Assembly (NCBI RefSeq): GCF_001039355.2
Contig: NW_019775575.1
Coordinates: 124,001 to 188,000, forward strand
Direction of reading: 5' to 3'
DNA from: Lingula anatina
Lineage: Eukaryota > Brachiopoda > Lingulata > Lingulida > Lingulidae
DNA length: 64,000 nt
Position numbers and translations under genes: made by a program. This document shows, piece by piece, positions 25,520 through 40,400 of this stretch; within the stretch, counting starts at the first letter, position 1, and each line of letters opens with the position of its first letter. The notes beneath the pieces were generated by a model that saw nothing but the letters and a program-made list of their open reading frames with translations, was not told the origin of the DNA and made no database searches.

Positions 25520-28500
25520 GTAAGTACATGAGACTATATGAATGTTATTGTGCACCATTGGAAAACACAAGCAAAAGACAATCTGATACCTGTTGGTGCA
25601 AGTAAGTTATTTTATAAATTTTGGCACTAAAAAGTGGAGGTGCATCTTTCTCTCAAGGAATGCTTATGTTTTATGTTGAAAGAATTGGATTTATTTCTTT
25701 CACGTTTCAATTCTGATATTGGTATCTATGTATTATTATGATTGATATTAAAGCTTTTAGTCTTAAACTGCTTTTTTTTTCATTGCTTCTGGTAATGCAA
25801 ATGGTATTCTTTAAGGCAATTTTTTTAATTTGCTTGAAGGCAATTCAAGGGAGTCTCTTATTCTTTTGCAAAATTCACTTATCTTCAAGTTATTAGACAA
25901 ACAGTGCACATGTACATGAATTGCATAATCACGAACCCTGAGCATTACCATTTTTTGCCCATGGCTATGATTAGTCAGACTTTTTAACCACTAGAATTGC
26001 GCAACCCATCAGATAGCAAGGCAGAGCTAGACATGACTCTTGCAAGTGCCTCTTTTTATTGACTTTGATGAAGATGATGCAAGTGCTCATTAAGAAGAGT
26101 ACTTGCTACACTGCAAATTTTCCACGCTACTTCTTCATCAAAATTTATTGGCAACCAAATATAATCAATTGCTTTCAGTCCCAAGAGTTATTGATCTGTC
26201 AGACATTTGAAGTTTTAATATGGCACCTTTTTTCCCAATTACCAATGTTATTTTTATAAAGAGGCAGACAATGGTAAAATAACATATAAGAATGAAAATT
26301 AAAAAAGTGGTGTTTATTGTTTTCAGTGCATATTTCACATTGCACTTCAGCACAAATCTATGCATCAGTCCATTCTAATTATATTTGGAATTATTTGAAG
26401 TGTACTGGTATATTCATTTTTCGACAGTTTGAAATGTGCGTGCCCCACAAGTAAAGATTGCTTGTCATTCAGACCATCATAAAAACTACAAAAAACTATT
26501 TTCTCAGAAAAATGCTGGCACATTTTACTGTGGGGAAAACATCCATGAAAAATGCAGGTAAAACCCAGGTGAAAATAACAGAAAAACACCAGTGTATGCA
26601 TAGGCTGAGTGCCATTCATTTCAGAGTTAGTGTATGCCACAGGTTCTGTTATATAATGAAAGAAGTGAGTGATCTTAAAGAGTTGGGGCACCTTGCTGCT
26701 TCAGGTTATGAACTTTCTACAGGTGCTTGGGTTAAGCAAATAGTGCCTGATGGTCAGCCATTAACTGTCAACTGGTCAAACATTGGGTTCCTACTGGGGG
26801 GTGATTGCGTCTTCCTTTTACCTTGTATATCATATTTCTAGTCATATGCCAAATGAAGACAATGTCACTGCTACATGTGCAACTTACGCTGCTGTAAACT
26901 ATAGAGATATAACTAAATTTGGCAATCCTGGACCATTAAGTTGAATGTTTTCTCTAGCTGTTGGCCACCAAAGCCTCATTGGAAACATTCATCATATCGG
27001 TACAGTTCAGAAAATTGATACGTAAGCTGTTTGAACAATGGCAAAACCTTTTCTGCTGGTTGTAAAAGTTGTAGGTATGTTTCCAGTTAACCATTTAAAA
27101 CTTAACATCCACCCATAAAGTTTATTTCTTGAAAAATGTTGTCTTAACTTCAGTGTCCCTTTTTCTGTTCCAGGCTGTTTGCTATCTTAACCAATTAGAA
27201 TAATGCCTCGGGTCACAAGGCAAACATTTTCCAGCCAACCCCAGTTTGAATAGCTAAAAACATATAAGACATATTCCCCATTTTCTTTAACCAAAATGAT
27301 TTTTGCTATTGGCAAATAACATTTTGTCAGTCAAAACAGAGAAAAAAAACACAAATCCTTGGTGTGTACCCAGATTGCAGCATCACCTGCAGACTTATTA
27401 ATTAAAGACAGAAGCAGACTTGTCTGAGATAACAGAACACAGTATGCTCTCTTTCTGCCAGCTACATTTGTACTAAATATCACAAAAGGATGGAATAAAT
27501 TTCTCCACTCATTTCACAGATGTGTTGAAGGTTTTTGCTTTGATGTGCATGCCCCTTTCTGAGAGCAGCTTTTGCTACTGTTTTGAAATAAATTTGTTTC
27601 TCTTCTCTGGATTATTTAGATTAAGACACTGAATGTGTCTTTATAGAATATATTTTGTTTTCTGTGTCAGTCCATGATGTCACCAATGCTGTCCGAAACA
27701 TTACAGCTAAACTGCATATTTGATAGACTTTAACACTGAGATTATTTTAGCAGAGTATATTTTCTATAACATTATATGTAAATTTTTGGAGCTAAAAAAA
27801 CAGTAGAATAATTTCTTGTTGCTCTCATTGCATACCTGCAGTCATTAATATTTTTAGTTTTATTTTAGTTATTTAACCTCAGGAAAAAAATTAACAGTAA
27901 TATATAGAGACCCTGAGTGAACTGATACCACCAGTGCTGTATTTGAAAGTTGGGAGGTGACAGTATTCAGAATTGATATACATTCTTTCACAGTTTATTT
28001 GTCATTTTAAAACAGTACTTTTATTAACTTTTTGTGAATTCTTTCCAGTGGCTGAGTTTAGTCAAAAGATTGCTGCCGTCCATACCCAATTTGCCAGCCA
28101 AATGCAGGCTTCAGTGGAAATGTTCAAAAAAAGGTCACATGAGTTAAGAGAAAGGTAAGAAAAACTGAAAGCTTGTCACATTGCTTAAGTTTTTGTTTTC
28201 AAAATGTATCAAAGTTATTGAGGAGTGTGCTATGACATAATTGTTCTGTAAGAGTTTTAATTAATTTTAATAGGTTGCATAAGATAGAGAAACAAAATTG
28301 AGAAGGAACTGAGAATGACAAGAGAAACAGCAATGAATTATGTCTGCATTGTACAGAATTAATAAAAATGATCTCAGAAAAGTGCTTTGATGCATTTTGC
28401 ACATTTTTTAGAGAAAGGAATATAAAAGGTGAATCTGGCATTAAGTATCAAGGGAACAGTATAATATATAAAAAGGGTGATAAAAACCTTTTTTCATGGA

Positions 28501-30469
28501 GTATTATGTGCCAAAAAAATCTCCTGGTGTCTCTTAAGACATTGCAAAGTCTAAATATATTGGATTCCAGTCTGCTTGGTAAAACTGGGCAGTAATTCTG
28601 GGAAATGCAGATCTAAAGTCTGTATGGACTGCCTTTGAGCAGAAACAATTTGCTCAATCCTAATTTAGATGCACCATCTTCAAAGACCCAGGTTCATCAA
28701 GGGTTGTCTAATTTTTGTCAGTAAAAGAGTTTTCCTTTTGCAATTAATATTATTGTTGTATAATTGATGTTTTGCAATTATCACTTGATCAACAATGACC
28801 ATTTGCATGCTCTAGCTTGCATTTAATTTTTGAAATTGCCGTACACCTTTAGGAAAACATATAAATAGGTATACAAAGTGTATGATGTATATCTTCTTTA
28901 TGTACCTCTTACAAATTTTCCCAGGTAATATGGTTTATAGCTAGGTTTGAAAGACATAAAATCAAGAAGTAGGTACAGGTGTCCTTAACTTGTTGCAGTT
29001 TGAGGATTGTAAATACACATTACTGTCTAGGCACCAGCGTTAATAATTGAAAAAACGATAGGTAAACTTGCTCCCTTCAGTACGAATGGGTACAAAAAAT
29101 AAATAAAACACTTAGAAGTTCTTGATGTCCTGACCCCAGAAAGAGTGTGTTAAGGATACATATATAACCACTTAATAGTCCTTTTTGATGCTACGCATTC
29201 TGAGTCAAACTACACCAGTTAAACACACCAGCAATCATCCAGGCTTCAGTGACCTGGAAAAAAAATGGTCTAATTTTGTTGAGAACTCTGCAGATATATC
29301 TATTTAAACATATCATTGTACAGAGTGTTTGCCTTGGAAATAGCATTCAGCACTTGTATGTGAAATAGTCCCTATGGAAAATTCAATAATTGTTATCAAT
29401 AACTTCATGACAAAGCGTAGTTAGTGTTTGTGAATTGTTCCCTGAGGTCTGCTTTTGTAGTATCATTTACTTAACAAAAAAATTGTATTCTCATTTCATG
29501 GAAATTGTTTGATGTACATTTCCAGAGATATTTAGTTCATTGCAGTGCAGTTGTAGTGTACTATGGGTAAAAAAAACAAAACAAATCCCTTTAGATTGGC
29601 AGGTAGCATAATTTGGAGAGAAATATGTGGTTGGCTATATTTTACTAAAAAATATTTTTGTGGGAAATATATCAGGATACATATAAGATCGTATTTTGAA
29701 TAATACAATGAGTCCAAATAGATTTTGGTGAATCACATTCTCTATATAAAATACCAATAATATTATGATCCAACTGCAAAAGATGCTCTCCTATGTTTTT
29801 ATAAATACCTGACCTATGTGAGTACTATTGAACACATTCTTGATAACATGGACATACTTGAGTCCTCTCCAAAGTTTATCTCAATGCCCTCAATACTCTT
29901 GGCATTTTGTCTATAATAGCATACCCATCTACACACAGTGGAAACTCTAATCTTTACAGATTGCTCCTGGGTTCCAATAATCTCTCTGGTGACCTCAAGG
30001 TGGCTTGCAGTCTTCCTGTGTACTGGATAGCATTTTGGAAGAAATTGTTGGATTGCTTGGTTTTTTGGTCATTATATAGCTGATTGAATGATATCATATC
30101 ATTAAAATACTTTTTTTCCTTTTACTGCAAAATTATCTCATTTGACCAATTTTGTGTTCTAAGGAATAAGGGTGTCTTTTATCCCTGAAAACAAATGATA
30201 TACAGTTAGTAGCAATTAAGGAATCAAGGATGCCTCCTTTTTAATCACTGAAAGCTTAAGAAGTTTGCTTGGCATCAGGCATTGGTAGGTAGGCAATGAA
30301 AACAGACTAAACAGGCATTTTAGCCCATTTACAGGAGGAGATCAGATAACAATCTGGTCTTACTGTTAAATTGGCAAACTACTCTCAACAATTAGTGGCA
30401 TCATTGTAAGCAATTCAAGAATGTTTTGAGGAAACTCTCTAGGAATCGTGGAGTTTCTAGGAATCCTGG

Positions 30470-30501
<32 letters not shown>

Positions 30502-33082
30502 ACTGGTGGCATGCCAGCTGAAGTGACACTGGGGTATATATTATGTAGGTGAATCAGTAAGTATTGCTTAACAGATTCTAGCCAAAAAAAAAGAAAAAAA
30601 AGAAAAAAGAAAAAAAGAAAAAGGAGGAATAAAAAATATAATTAACCTGTAGAGGTCTTTCAGTTCTGCTTGTAGACTGAAAGTCTCAGATGATATCTTG
30701 ATTATTTTCACTAACAAGACTCAGCCCATGCAGTGCATGAAAAGCCGCTTTAATAGAGATGATAGATTTGCTAGCTTGCCAAGAAAAATGTCATTCTCAG
30801 TCCCATATGAATGATAGTAATTTTGTGAAAAAGAAAGAGCACTGATATGCAGAGATAACGATATCTCATAGGCATATCCCTTTCTGTATGCATTGATTTC
30901 ATTGCTGTAAACCAGTTGTGGAGAAAAATGTGTATCAGGTTTTATGTCATCATTTTGAATGCAAAAAAGGTAGAGTGCATTACATACTGCAGATATTTTC
31001 ATGGAAATACTTTTGTGATATTTGTTATCAGATCATGCCAAAGAATGTTAGAAATTATAAAACCACTGCATCCCCTTTTACTTAAATTTGCTTATATTTG
31101 TATTTGCATCATGGTGGTGTAGATGCAATTATTGATCAAAGTCTAGATAAGTTAAGAAAATAAAAACAGAAGTTTAGCCTTACTATCACTACATCTACAT
31201 GTGTCTCAATAGAAAAGAAGATATTTTGCCTTTCCTGTAGAAGATGTTGAGAAAAAGATCAGACACACTTCTAGTGTTCCTCCCTTAGCAAAATATCAGG
31301 CCTGCCGCAAACTCTCTCACAAATTCACTGCAAATTTGCAAGAAATTCCTGCAAATTCACTGCCAGGATGCTGCTAATTTGCTGCGAATTTACAGCAAAT
31401 TTGTAGCAAATTTGCAAGAACATGAATACTTTCTTGCAAACTTACTGCAAACTTAATATGTCCTTGCAAATTTGCTGCTAATTTGTTGCTAATTTGCCAG
31501 AACATAAAGACTTTCCTTGCAAACCTGCTGCAAACTTAAGTTGTTATTGCGAATTTGTTGCAAATAAGCTGTAATACAATTTTTTCTTGCAAACTGAAAA
31601 GTAGTTGTTGCTATTTTGCTGCAGTATTGCTGCAAACTTTTCATTTTGCTAAGGGAACTTGTATTGAAAGGAAACCTATTAATATATGGGCAATATAGAT
31701 AAATATCCATTTGATATATATCAGGCATGACTTTCTTATCCACCTGCCTATTTGTTATGTTTATTGTATATAAGCATCCAGTAGATTGAAAACAAATAGA
31801 AGTGATATTTTGTGCCTAGCATGAAGTTAACAGGTGTTGAAGGCAGTAACAAAAGTGAGTGAGGAGATATTATTTTGGGGTAGAAGAAGCATTTGAGCAG
31901 GAGTTAGGTGCTCAAACCAGAGTTTGCAACCTCATTTCAAGACTTAAGTTCTCAAGACAATTTGATTTATTTTATTTTCATACTGTAGTTTCTAAACAAA
32001 CTGAATGTTATCTTTTCGGTGTTATCCCTTTTGCTTCAGTAACATTCATTAGTTGTACCTAAAACATAAAAATTGAAATAAAAAGGCAGGTTTATTGCTT
32101 ATATATACACACTATTCTTATTATACAGACGCCTGTAAGCATACTTGAACTATATTTACTGATGCCAAAATAGTTATTAGACATAATATAACAGGACAGG
32201 CAGCCCACAAAAGGTAAATGTCTTCTTAGACAGAAATAGTTCACCAGGACTCGCGACTATTATGATTAAAAAGGGTTCAAGTGCAGAACGGAAACTTTCT
32301 GAGTAATACTCCTGTTAGATGCCATCACAACAGATATTGGAGATCAGTATGATAACCCACACACTGAGAACTCAGAGTGGCTCCTAATTTATTTCCAATG
32401 AGCAGTTGGCTAATATCTATACTGGAATATAATTTGATTACCTGCGGGTGGTTATTCAAGAACTCTTTGGTGAATGGAACAAAATGTTTGAAGTTGAGCG
32501 AGTATACATGTACCATCTCTAGTTTCTGTTTCAGCATACTTGAGGTGCACTTCAGTCAATTAATCCTGCAAAACCTTGCATGTGCACCAAGAGTTGCAAC
32601 ATCTAACCCAAAAGGAATAAAAGGTTAATAATTTGACCTTGTCTAGATGTTAAAGCCCTCTTGATGCTTTTGATGCTTTGGTCTTGTCTCGAACAGTTGC
32701 CAAATGGTTTGATAAACAAATTGGTGCTCTGTTTCTGTAGAACCTATTAGCTGCTTTTGAGGTTTATTGTATCTGTTTATTGCTCCTAACCTGTACATCA
32801 ACACGTTTTGTGGCAGTGCAAGTTTTTCTTTCACTCACAAAGATTTATTATTTAGGAGTAGATTATTACACTCCTCTTTTAATTGTCTTATATCTACCAC
32901 CTTCATATCTGAATTTGATTTCTGCCTATTTATTGACATCTTTTCAGAAATCCAAGAGTAGGCGGTTTAAGGAAGCCCTGTCCCTATGAAACTTATTTGA
33001 TTCATCTCTATGGCTCATTATATTCTTTTCCCCCAATATCATCATCATTATTTTCATAACCATCCAAACTAGAAAGGGCGGG

Positions 33083-33141
<59 letters not shown>

Positions 33142-33438
33142 TTTTTTTTTGGGGGGGAACAAATGGTGTTTTTAAAAAANNNNNNNNNNNNNNNNNNNNN
33201 NNNNNNNNNNNNNNNNNNNNNNNNNNNNNNNNNNNNNNNNNNNNNNNNNNNNNNNNNNNNNNNNNNNNNNNNNNNNNNNNNNNNNNNNNNNNNNNNNNNN
33301 NNNNNNNNNNNNNNNNNNNNNNNNNNNNTTTTTTTTTTTGTATGTGTGTGTTCCTTGGTGCAGGAACACAAGGTAGTTCGTAAAACAGAATTTGCCTGAT
33401 TTAAGGCAGTGATTCTTCTGCAGTGTGGTTGCTTAATG

Positions 33439-33478
<40 letters not shown>

Positions 33479-36400
33479 TTTTTTAAAAATGATAAAATAT
33501 CCAGCATATGTTTTCCCAAAATTTAATATTAGGTCACATATACATCTATTTTGTTTCAAATTATCTTAATCTATATCTGTTCCTCTCTTCACTCCAGTAG
33601 AATTGAATTAAGTGCTCTCTGTACAAATGCATTGCAGATTGAATTAGCTTGGCTAAGCTAATTGGCCAAATCTGGTCTGTCTCAGTTTTTTCCCTTTGTG
33701 CATCAATACTGTCTGATGATTTTTTTTCCATGATTTTCTCTCCATATTGGCACAGGTGTAAATGTGTACCTTCATCTTTTACATACATTCTCATCATTGT
33801 CATCAGCTGGCACCATGCACCAATGAAATAAGTCTTTAAACTTTTAGACTGTTTTTTCATGGTGTTACATGTTAGGCTAAATGGAAGTGACGTTTGGAAT
33901 AAGGCCTTAATGGATTTTTTAAAAATAAAGCACCAAGAGGTTTTTACAGGATTGCTACTTTATATTTAAAACAATAGTGTTTGCAACCAATTTAGCCTTG
34001 ATGCAGATTTTGGTCTGAACATTTGCAAACTTTTGTGAACCTGTGTTCTGGTTTTCATTCATGGCATTTTGTCATCATAAGGGAATATATTAAGATTCAG
34101 ATAATCTTGAAAGAGATTTTTATACTTGTTGTAAGATGTGATTCTTCAATTGTATGGAAGACTTACATCTGCAGAACTTGATTTGGCTCTCCCACTGCAA
34201 CAAAAGGGAATTATCATTATAGGTAAGGATTTTTTTGGGGGGTACATTTAGTTAACCCTGATTGATCAGTCACATGAGTAATGGAGAAATGGTGACAAAG
34301 TTAGTCACCTTTGTGCCATTAAAGACAACCATGTTTGACTGCAATGCACACATTTTAGTTGACAGCAACTTTGCTTTGAAATACTGTGCTACCATAATGT
34401 ATGTGTGACCCAGCAATTGTACAGATCAAGCCTCAGTGCCTGTAGATGAGGCATTATTGAATAAGATAAGATAATTGGTGACTTTCTTCAATTATGAAAA
34501 GGATTTTCTTGTGCAACAAATGAATAATGGATCAAGTTAGTCCCAAGATGTTGTTACTGGAACTGGGGTTTCTTTAGTGTGTTTGAGTTTAGTTATTCCA
34601 GAAAATGGATTAGAAAATGCCTTCTTCTGATATGTAATTTTAAATCTATTAGCTTTGCAATTGTGATCCAAGAATGAAAAAAAAATTGCAATTTGCCATA
34701 TAATTTGATCTTTGACCTGTGTAAAAAATGATGCATTGTAAGGTTTATTTTTCAAATGAAAAAATATATCAGCAAGTTGACTGGCATTTTATTTTATTTC
34801 ATTTTATGTAAATTTTGTAAAAACAATAACTGATATTAAGAAAAATATAAAAGAAGTGGCTATGATAAGTATCGTGACTTTCTCTTCATCTGATAAAACA
34901 AAGGTGTGTGATGAATTTGTAGAACAATTTTATGACCTATTAGTGTGAAGAAATTGTTTTTCATAGTAGCTGGAAAATTATCATCGAAAATAAGATCAAA
35001 TTATTTTATATTTAATTCCTCTTAGCCTGATAAATCACAGCTGCACTTAAAGAGCAATGTGCATCAATTCCCTTAATTCTTCTTCTCAACAAAGGTGGTG
35101 TGTGATGTGACTAAGAGAAAAAAAGGTAAATTCTGGAAAGGTCCATTATTTTTTTCTATTGTTTAGAGCACCTACAAAAAACAGGCATATATAGCCAGCA
35201 ATTTGAAAGAGGGGGGGGTCATTTATTTTGAGCAGGTGGACCTTTTTACCCTCTTAGTTCCCCCAACTTGCAAAATGGCATAGAACCTAGATCACGGTTC
35301 GTTTCTTAATGGATCTCCTTGGTTTATAATATCCTCAGGGGCGGATTTAGGCCGTCTTCTGGGTCTTCCGGAGGACGGTCAGATTTTCAAGTTTACATTG
35401 ACAGGTATCTATTTTTTTCTGTCGGAAGACGGTCAAAAATGGAGGTTGGATCAACAAAGATAATTTGGAAGACTGTCAGAAAATATCTCTGGATTCGCCC
35501 CTGATCCTATATTACATACTGTACACATCTCTCTTCAGGTAAGACATCAAAACTGCATCCTCTGGTTATATTCTAAATATTCAACTGTTTTGATTCTAAG
35601 CTTCTCTACCACATATGAAATATGCCCCGGAGAAATATTTTCTGATTCTGACACATACCAGCAGATCAAACGCCCATTAGGCTTTTTATTTAGGCAATAA
35701 AATGATATTTAAGTCTTATTTATATAACCCCGTCTGACTGATTGCCGTGGTGGTTGTTTTCTACTTTGTTACTTCTTTTTCTGCTGTACATGGTTGGTGG
35801 TCCAAGGTGTTGGCACTGGGGGCTGTCAGAGAACATAATACATGTTCAAATTGAATTAATAGTGTATATACAGCTATCAGTGATTGTGGGTTAGCATTGA
35901 TCAAGTCCATCTTGCCTGTTGCCAGAAAGGTTACTTTGTGAACATAAGAGCTCCTGTTCCATTTCAATTAACAGGTTTAAAAAGTTCTTAAATGACGTAT
36001 GTGGCATAGGCAAGATTGAAATCCTAGCAGATTTTTAATCCACCGGATTTGTTTTAGCACTTTGTGTGTATTTTTGACAGATGTTTTATATAGTTAGTGG
36101 GTTGTTAAGTATAAACCACATGAACTGAAAAAATCACATTTGCATGCAGACACTCGCACGCGCACGTACAAACACACACATGTGAGTATACATACTGGTA
36201 TGTATACATATCAAGCATGACTATGACAATACAATTTACAATTACCTAGTCTATAGTGAGAAGAATTAACCTTAATCACAAAAAATCACAGGAATAAAAA
36301 TGAAACAATGCAAGATATTCTCTCCTAGTCAGGTTAGTTTATCACGAATGTTGTTGGTGTTGTTATTTTGAATTTGTGGTAATTATAACAAGAGAAATAA

Positions 36401-37352
36401 AAAACAATAAGATCACTGACATTGGGACATGACATTTTATTCTAATCGTGAATAATATGAATTTTTTCTCTTTCCAGCTCAGTAGAGATGCCCAGTATAA
36501 TGCAAACGACATGGGAAGACTTAATACGAGAGGTGGAGGTAGATTCATATGTGAGTACCATCAGCATGCAGCCATATTGTTCATCCATTTTGACAGATTT
36601 TGAAAAAACTCAATATTCTTTTTATTTAGTTTGGCAAAAAAGGTATTTGCTTGTCACTGACACAGCTTATATGGAATTTAGAGAACAGTTTTTTTGGTAA
36701 TTTAGAGCAAACAGCATAAGAAAGTACTGCTTTATCTTTTTATTTAAAGATAACCTGTTGGTTGCATATTTGTGTTTTGCTTCCCATTGATTGTCACTTT
36801 ATCTGAACAGTCACTTTATCTGATTATAAGACGAATTATATCAAGTTGGATTGTAGGTTCATATTTCAGAAATGTTTTCTAGTACTGCAGTGGCATTTGT
36901 CCATATCTGTGACAGAAATTATAGATTGCATTTGGATGTGCCTGGTTGTGAGCTTGCACAACTAACATATTCAGTTCTTTTCAGATGCACACTGATCTCG
37001 CCAGTAGGTTGACCAAGAATGTTTACCAACCATTAATGGATCTTGCAGCTTACAAAAGAGGTCATGTAAAAAGGATGACAAGTTTTGGAGAGCACTACCT
37101 ATCTTTACTACAGAAGGCTGAAGCAGATTTAGACAAGGTATAACTGTCTTTGATGACAATGTGCCCTATATACCCAGGGGTCTATTTAATTCCTCCCACA
37201 GTTACCATGCTGCACTACTACTACTACTACTACTACTACTGCTGCTACATTACTACATACGCCTGTATCCTTTCATAATAAAATTTGTGAATTCTTTTAG
37301 AATTAATTTTACTTCAGTATTCTTTTACTCCTACCTGGTTTTTCTTTTCTCT

Positions 37353-37446
<94 letters not shown>

Positions 37447-40400
37447 CATACCAATTTACCTTCCCTCCCCCCTCCTTGTCTGTGAAGGGAAAGCTAATTA
37501 CTTTATCATCAGCGCAACATGACACCATAGGGTATTTACAACAAGGCCAAATGGGGAAGCTATTTTTTTTTTTAGAAATGTCTTTGTTGAGGTATGTTGT
37601 TGGCCAGTCAATGGCATGTTTAATGAAAATAGTTCCTACATGTTACAATAATATGGCTACATATTCGATGCAATGAAGCCATTATATCATATTTATTTCA
37701 AATTCTACCAGCATTTTTTTTGACAGGTTTAAGTGACATTAAATATCTGCTTAATCATAAGGGATAAACTACCGGTAGGTTGTTTACCTCAGGTAAGAAT
37801 TTCCAGTAAACTTAGATGCAGATACTGCAAAAACAATTTTATAGCTTAATTGGCCATTGACATAATGGTGGTATTCTTTCCTAAAATCAAAGTACTTTAA
37901 AGCATGACACCAGTTTTAAGCCTGACAAAGACTCAAGATCCAGTGTTCTTTTCACAAAAAATATAGCCTGAATTTTTTTAAAAGAAAATTATACATTTCC
38001 ATACCAAGTGTAAACTAGAAAGGGAACTTATCAAATAAGTTGAGATAACAAAAAAAATATATATTAAGCTGTCTACAAATAAATAACCTTGAACCTTATT
38101 TTTCTTTGTTGCTCAACACATCCCCAACACAGGTATGATTTTCCACAGAATGAAAAAGTAGCAGAAGGATACCCTATGCATATTCATCAGTTGTCAGAAG
38201 ATAAGCCAATTCCTACAGGATATTCTTATGGGCATTTAAAAATCATGACCACCTTGTTTTAAGTTCCTTTGAGTATATACCTGGAAATCAAGGTTGAGTT
38301 GACTCACTTGTTAATCCTGAGTTTCACTTTCTGTGTGGGCGGAGGACCACATATTGAGTTTCTGAGAGGTCTTTTGATAGAGGCAAGAATGTTGATGCTT
38401 GCAGATTCGTATATGACAATCTAATCATTCTTACTGGCAGACTATAAACACCTAATGGGGTATCATGGGGGACTTCCAGTGCAAACTGCCACTGGTGATA
38501 TTAATAATTGGGGTCGGGTGTTATTAAGTGTGATTCTAGCATTACATTACAGCTGAATGTTTGTTTGTTGTACAGGTTGTGTGAAAATCATTAAAAACCA
38601 TCTGGTAGGAAAGGAAGCTGTGCAGGTTTTTATGTAATATGAAATATTATGTGGACTGATGTCTGCTGCAGCCTCCAGCTTAACCAATATAAAAAAGTTC
38701 TGTTTAGGCTATATGTGAAAAGCAGAACTGGATCCAAATCAAAGAGAATATGTTTTGAAATGTGGCATTTTCCCAAAAATATTCCCAATTGTCAACAACA
38801 GAAAATCAGTTGCACCTGTTGTTTTTTGTGTCTGTCCAATAATGAAAAAAATTCCACCCATGCCAGGAAGAGTGGGATGCAATGCTGGCATCAAATATTT
38901 TATCTAACTACATTATATACACCCAAAAGTGATTAAAAGCAAGATTGCAGTCACATTGATTGGCAATAAGGAAGCTAAATCTTATCAGAGGAGAAGCCAT
39001 TATCCAACAATCCAGCCCATAGATCTCCCTCATAAGAATTAGGCAGATATCCATACCCCCCCTCCATTTCATGCCAGTTTTCCCACCCTGTGTTTCAGAG
39101 GAGATTGGAAACTCACCTGTCTATACTGTCTGTATGCCTCTGACATTACCAGCATCTGAAACTAAGGGTGGGTTTTCCTTTCACATCTCTGATATCATCA
39201 GTTCACAGAAAGGATGGATGTTATTTCATTAGGACATGGCCCTGTTTAACCTGAGCTGTTATAAGACACTTTCATTCCAGCAATCTCATTACCATTAATA
39301 AAAGAGATTAAGTGTTGTGACTTGTTTTAATTACTCTTTGTTCATCTGTTTTAACTGCTTGATTTATTTATGACATCTCCTGGGACAGATTGCCTGATAG
39401 ACAAGTACATACTGTAAGTCATTACTGTAATGTTGATGAAGTATTAATACCCTGTTCACACTACGCTCAGTTATCCGGATAAATTGCGAATTAGGTCACA
39501 ATTCGAATAAAAGCAGTAGTGTGAACGCAAGAGGATTTTTGTAATGCGCATTTTCAAAATCCTGCAAGCGAGGTGGATTTCTAAGCGCGATCCGGATAAC
39601 TTACCGGAATCGACACCTGTACAGATCTAACTGCGCATGTGTGCAGATAAGTGCGGGTATCTATGAACGCTTGTTTATTACTTTAGCGATTGCACCAAAC
39701 GTATTTGGAGGTCACCACTCACTACAACATGAGGAAACAAACTTATTTTGCCATCTTATACTTCTCAAGAATGCTGGAATGTCTTTAGAGTTGCATTTGT
39801 CGTCACAAATTTTTGTTGGTATTTTAAGATTTCCTGTGCGGCGCATGCGCGAGTGTTCAAAACAGGAAGTTAAACCTGAAATTTTCAACGTGTAATTCGG
39901 TTTCGCTTAGCGTGTGTGAACGCAATACCGAGTCGAATTCCTCACGAAAAATTCGGATTATAGAAATGCGCATTTTTGCAACTGTAGTGTTAATGGGGTA
40001 TATATGTGTCTAAAAGATGTTTTTCAAGTAAAAATCCTTGAAAGAATACATTTTTTAAAAATTTACGGTGGCATTTAGTAATGGCAGTTGGTCATTTATT
40101 GTACTCAATGGCAGTCAAAATCCTGGACCAATGTAACTTGAAGTATTCTGTTATCCCGGGTGGTTCACTATCTCTGTCACCTATAATGAAAACAGCCAAA
40201 TATAATTTTGTTCTTTTTTTCAGGCAAATAAAAATTATGTAGACTGCTTTATAAGATATCAAGAAAATAAAGACACATACAAGCTGCAGTCAGCCTACCA
40301 CGTTGCTCACAATGAATACCTCCTCCAGCTCAAGTCCTTCAATCAGCTTAGCACTGAGTACTATGACATGGCCCTGCCTGGACTGCTACAGGTAAGTATT

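Larger units (their letters stand above)
28155..36477 (+). other. 8.3-kb intron of the F-BAR gene
   Basis: No exon is needed, because flanking phases join. It contains a (TG)n tract at 30474-30501, an A/G-rich A5-9G repeat at 30583-30624, the GCAAATTTGC element at 31276-31658, a poly-T tract and a gap at 33085-33328, a second (TG)n at 33441-33477, and a MITE at 35336-35503. Other open frames show no recognisable content. Confidence 0.65.

Noticed and set aside
26458-26841. 127-codon frame between F-BAR exons 1 and 2
   Set aside because: The phases of exons 1 and 2 already join to form an ATG codon, and this frame has no recognisable content or strong splice sites.
31300-31640. CRISPR-like array from regular-looking GCAAATTTGC units
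   Set aside because: The units are irregular, palindromic and unequally spaced, there are no unique spacers, and the host is an animal.
37161-37676. 171-codon open frame
   Set aside because: It is carried by the (TC)n microsatellite, read as Leu-Ser repeats, and overlaps an intron of the F-BAR gene.
39641-39895. 84-codon frame as a gene
   Set aside because: It lies wholly inside the TA-flanked inverted-repeat element and has no recognisable domain.
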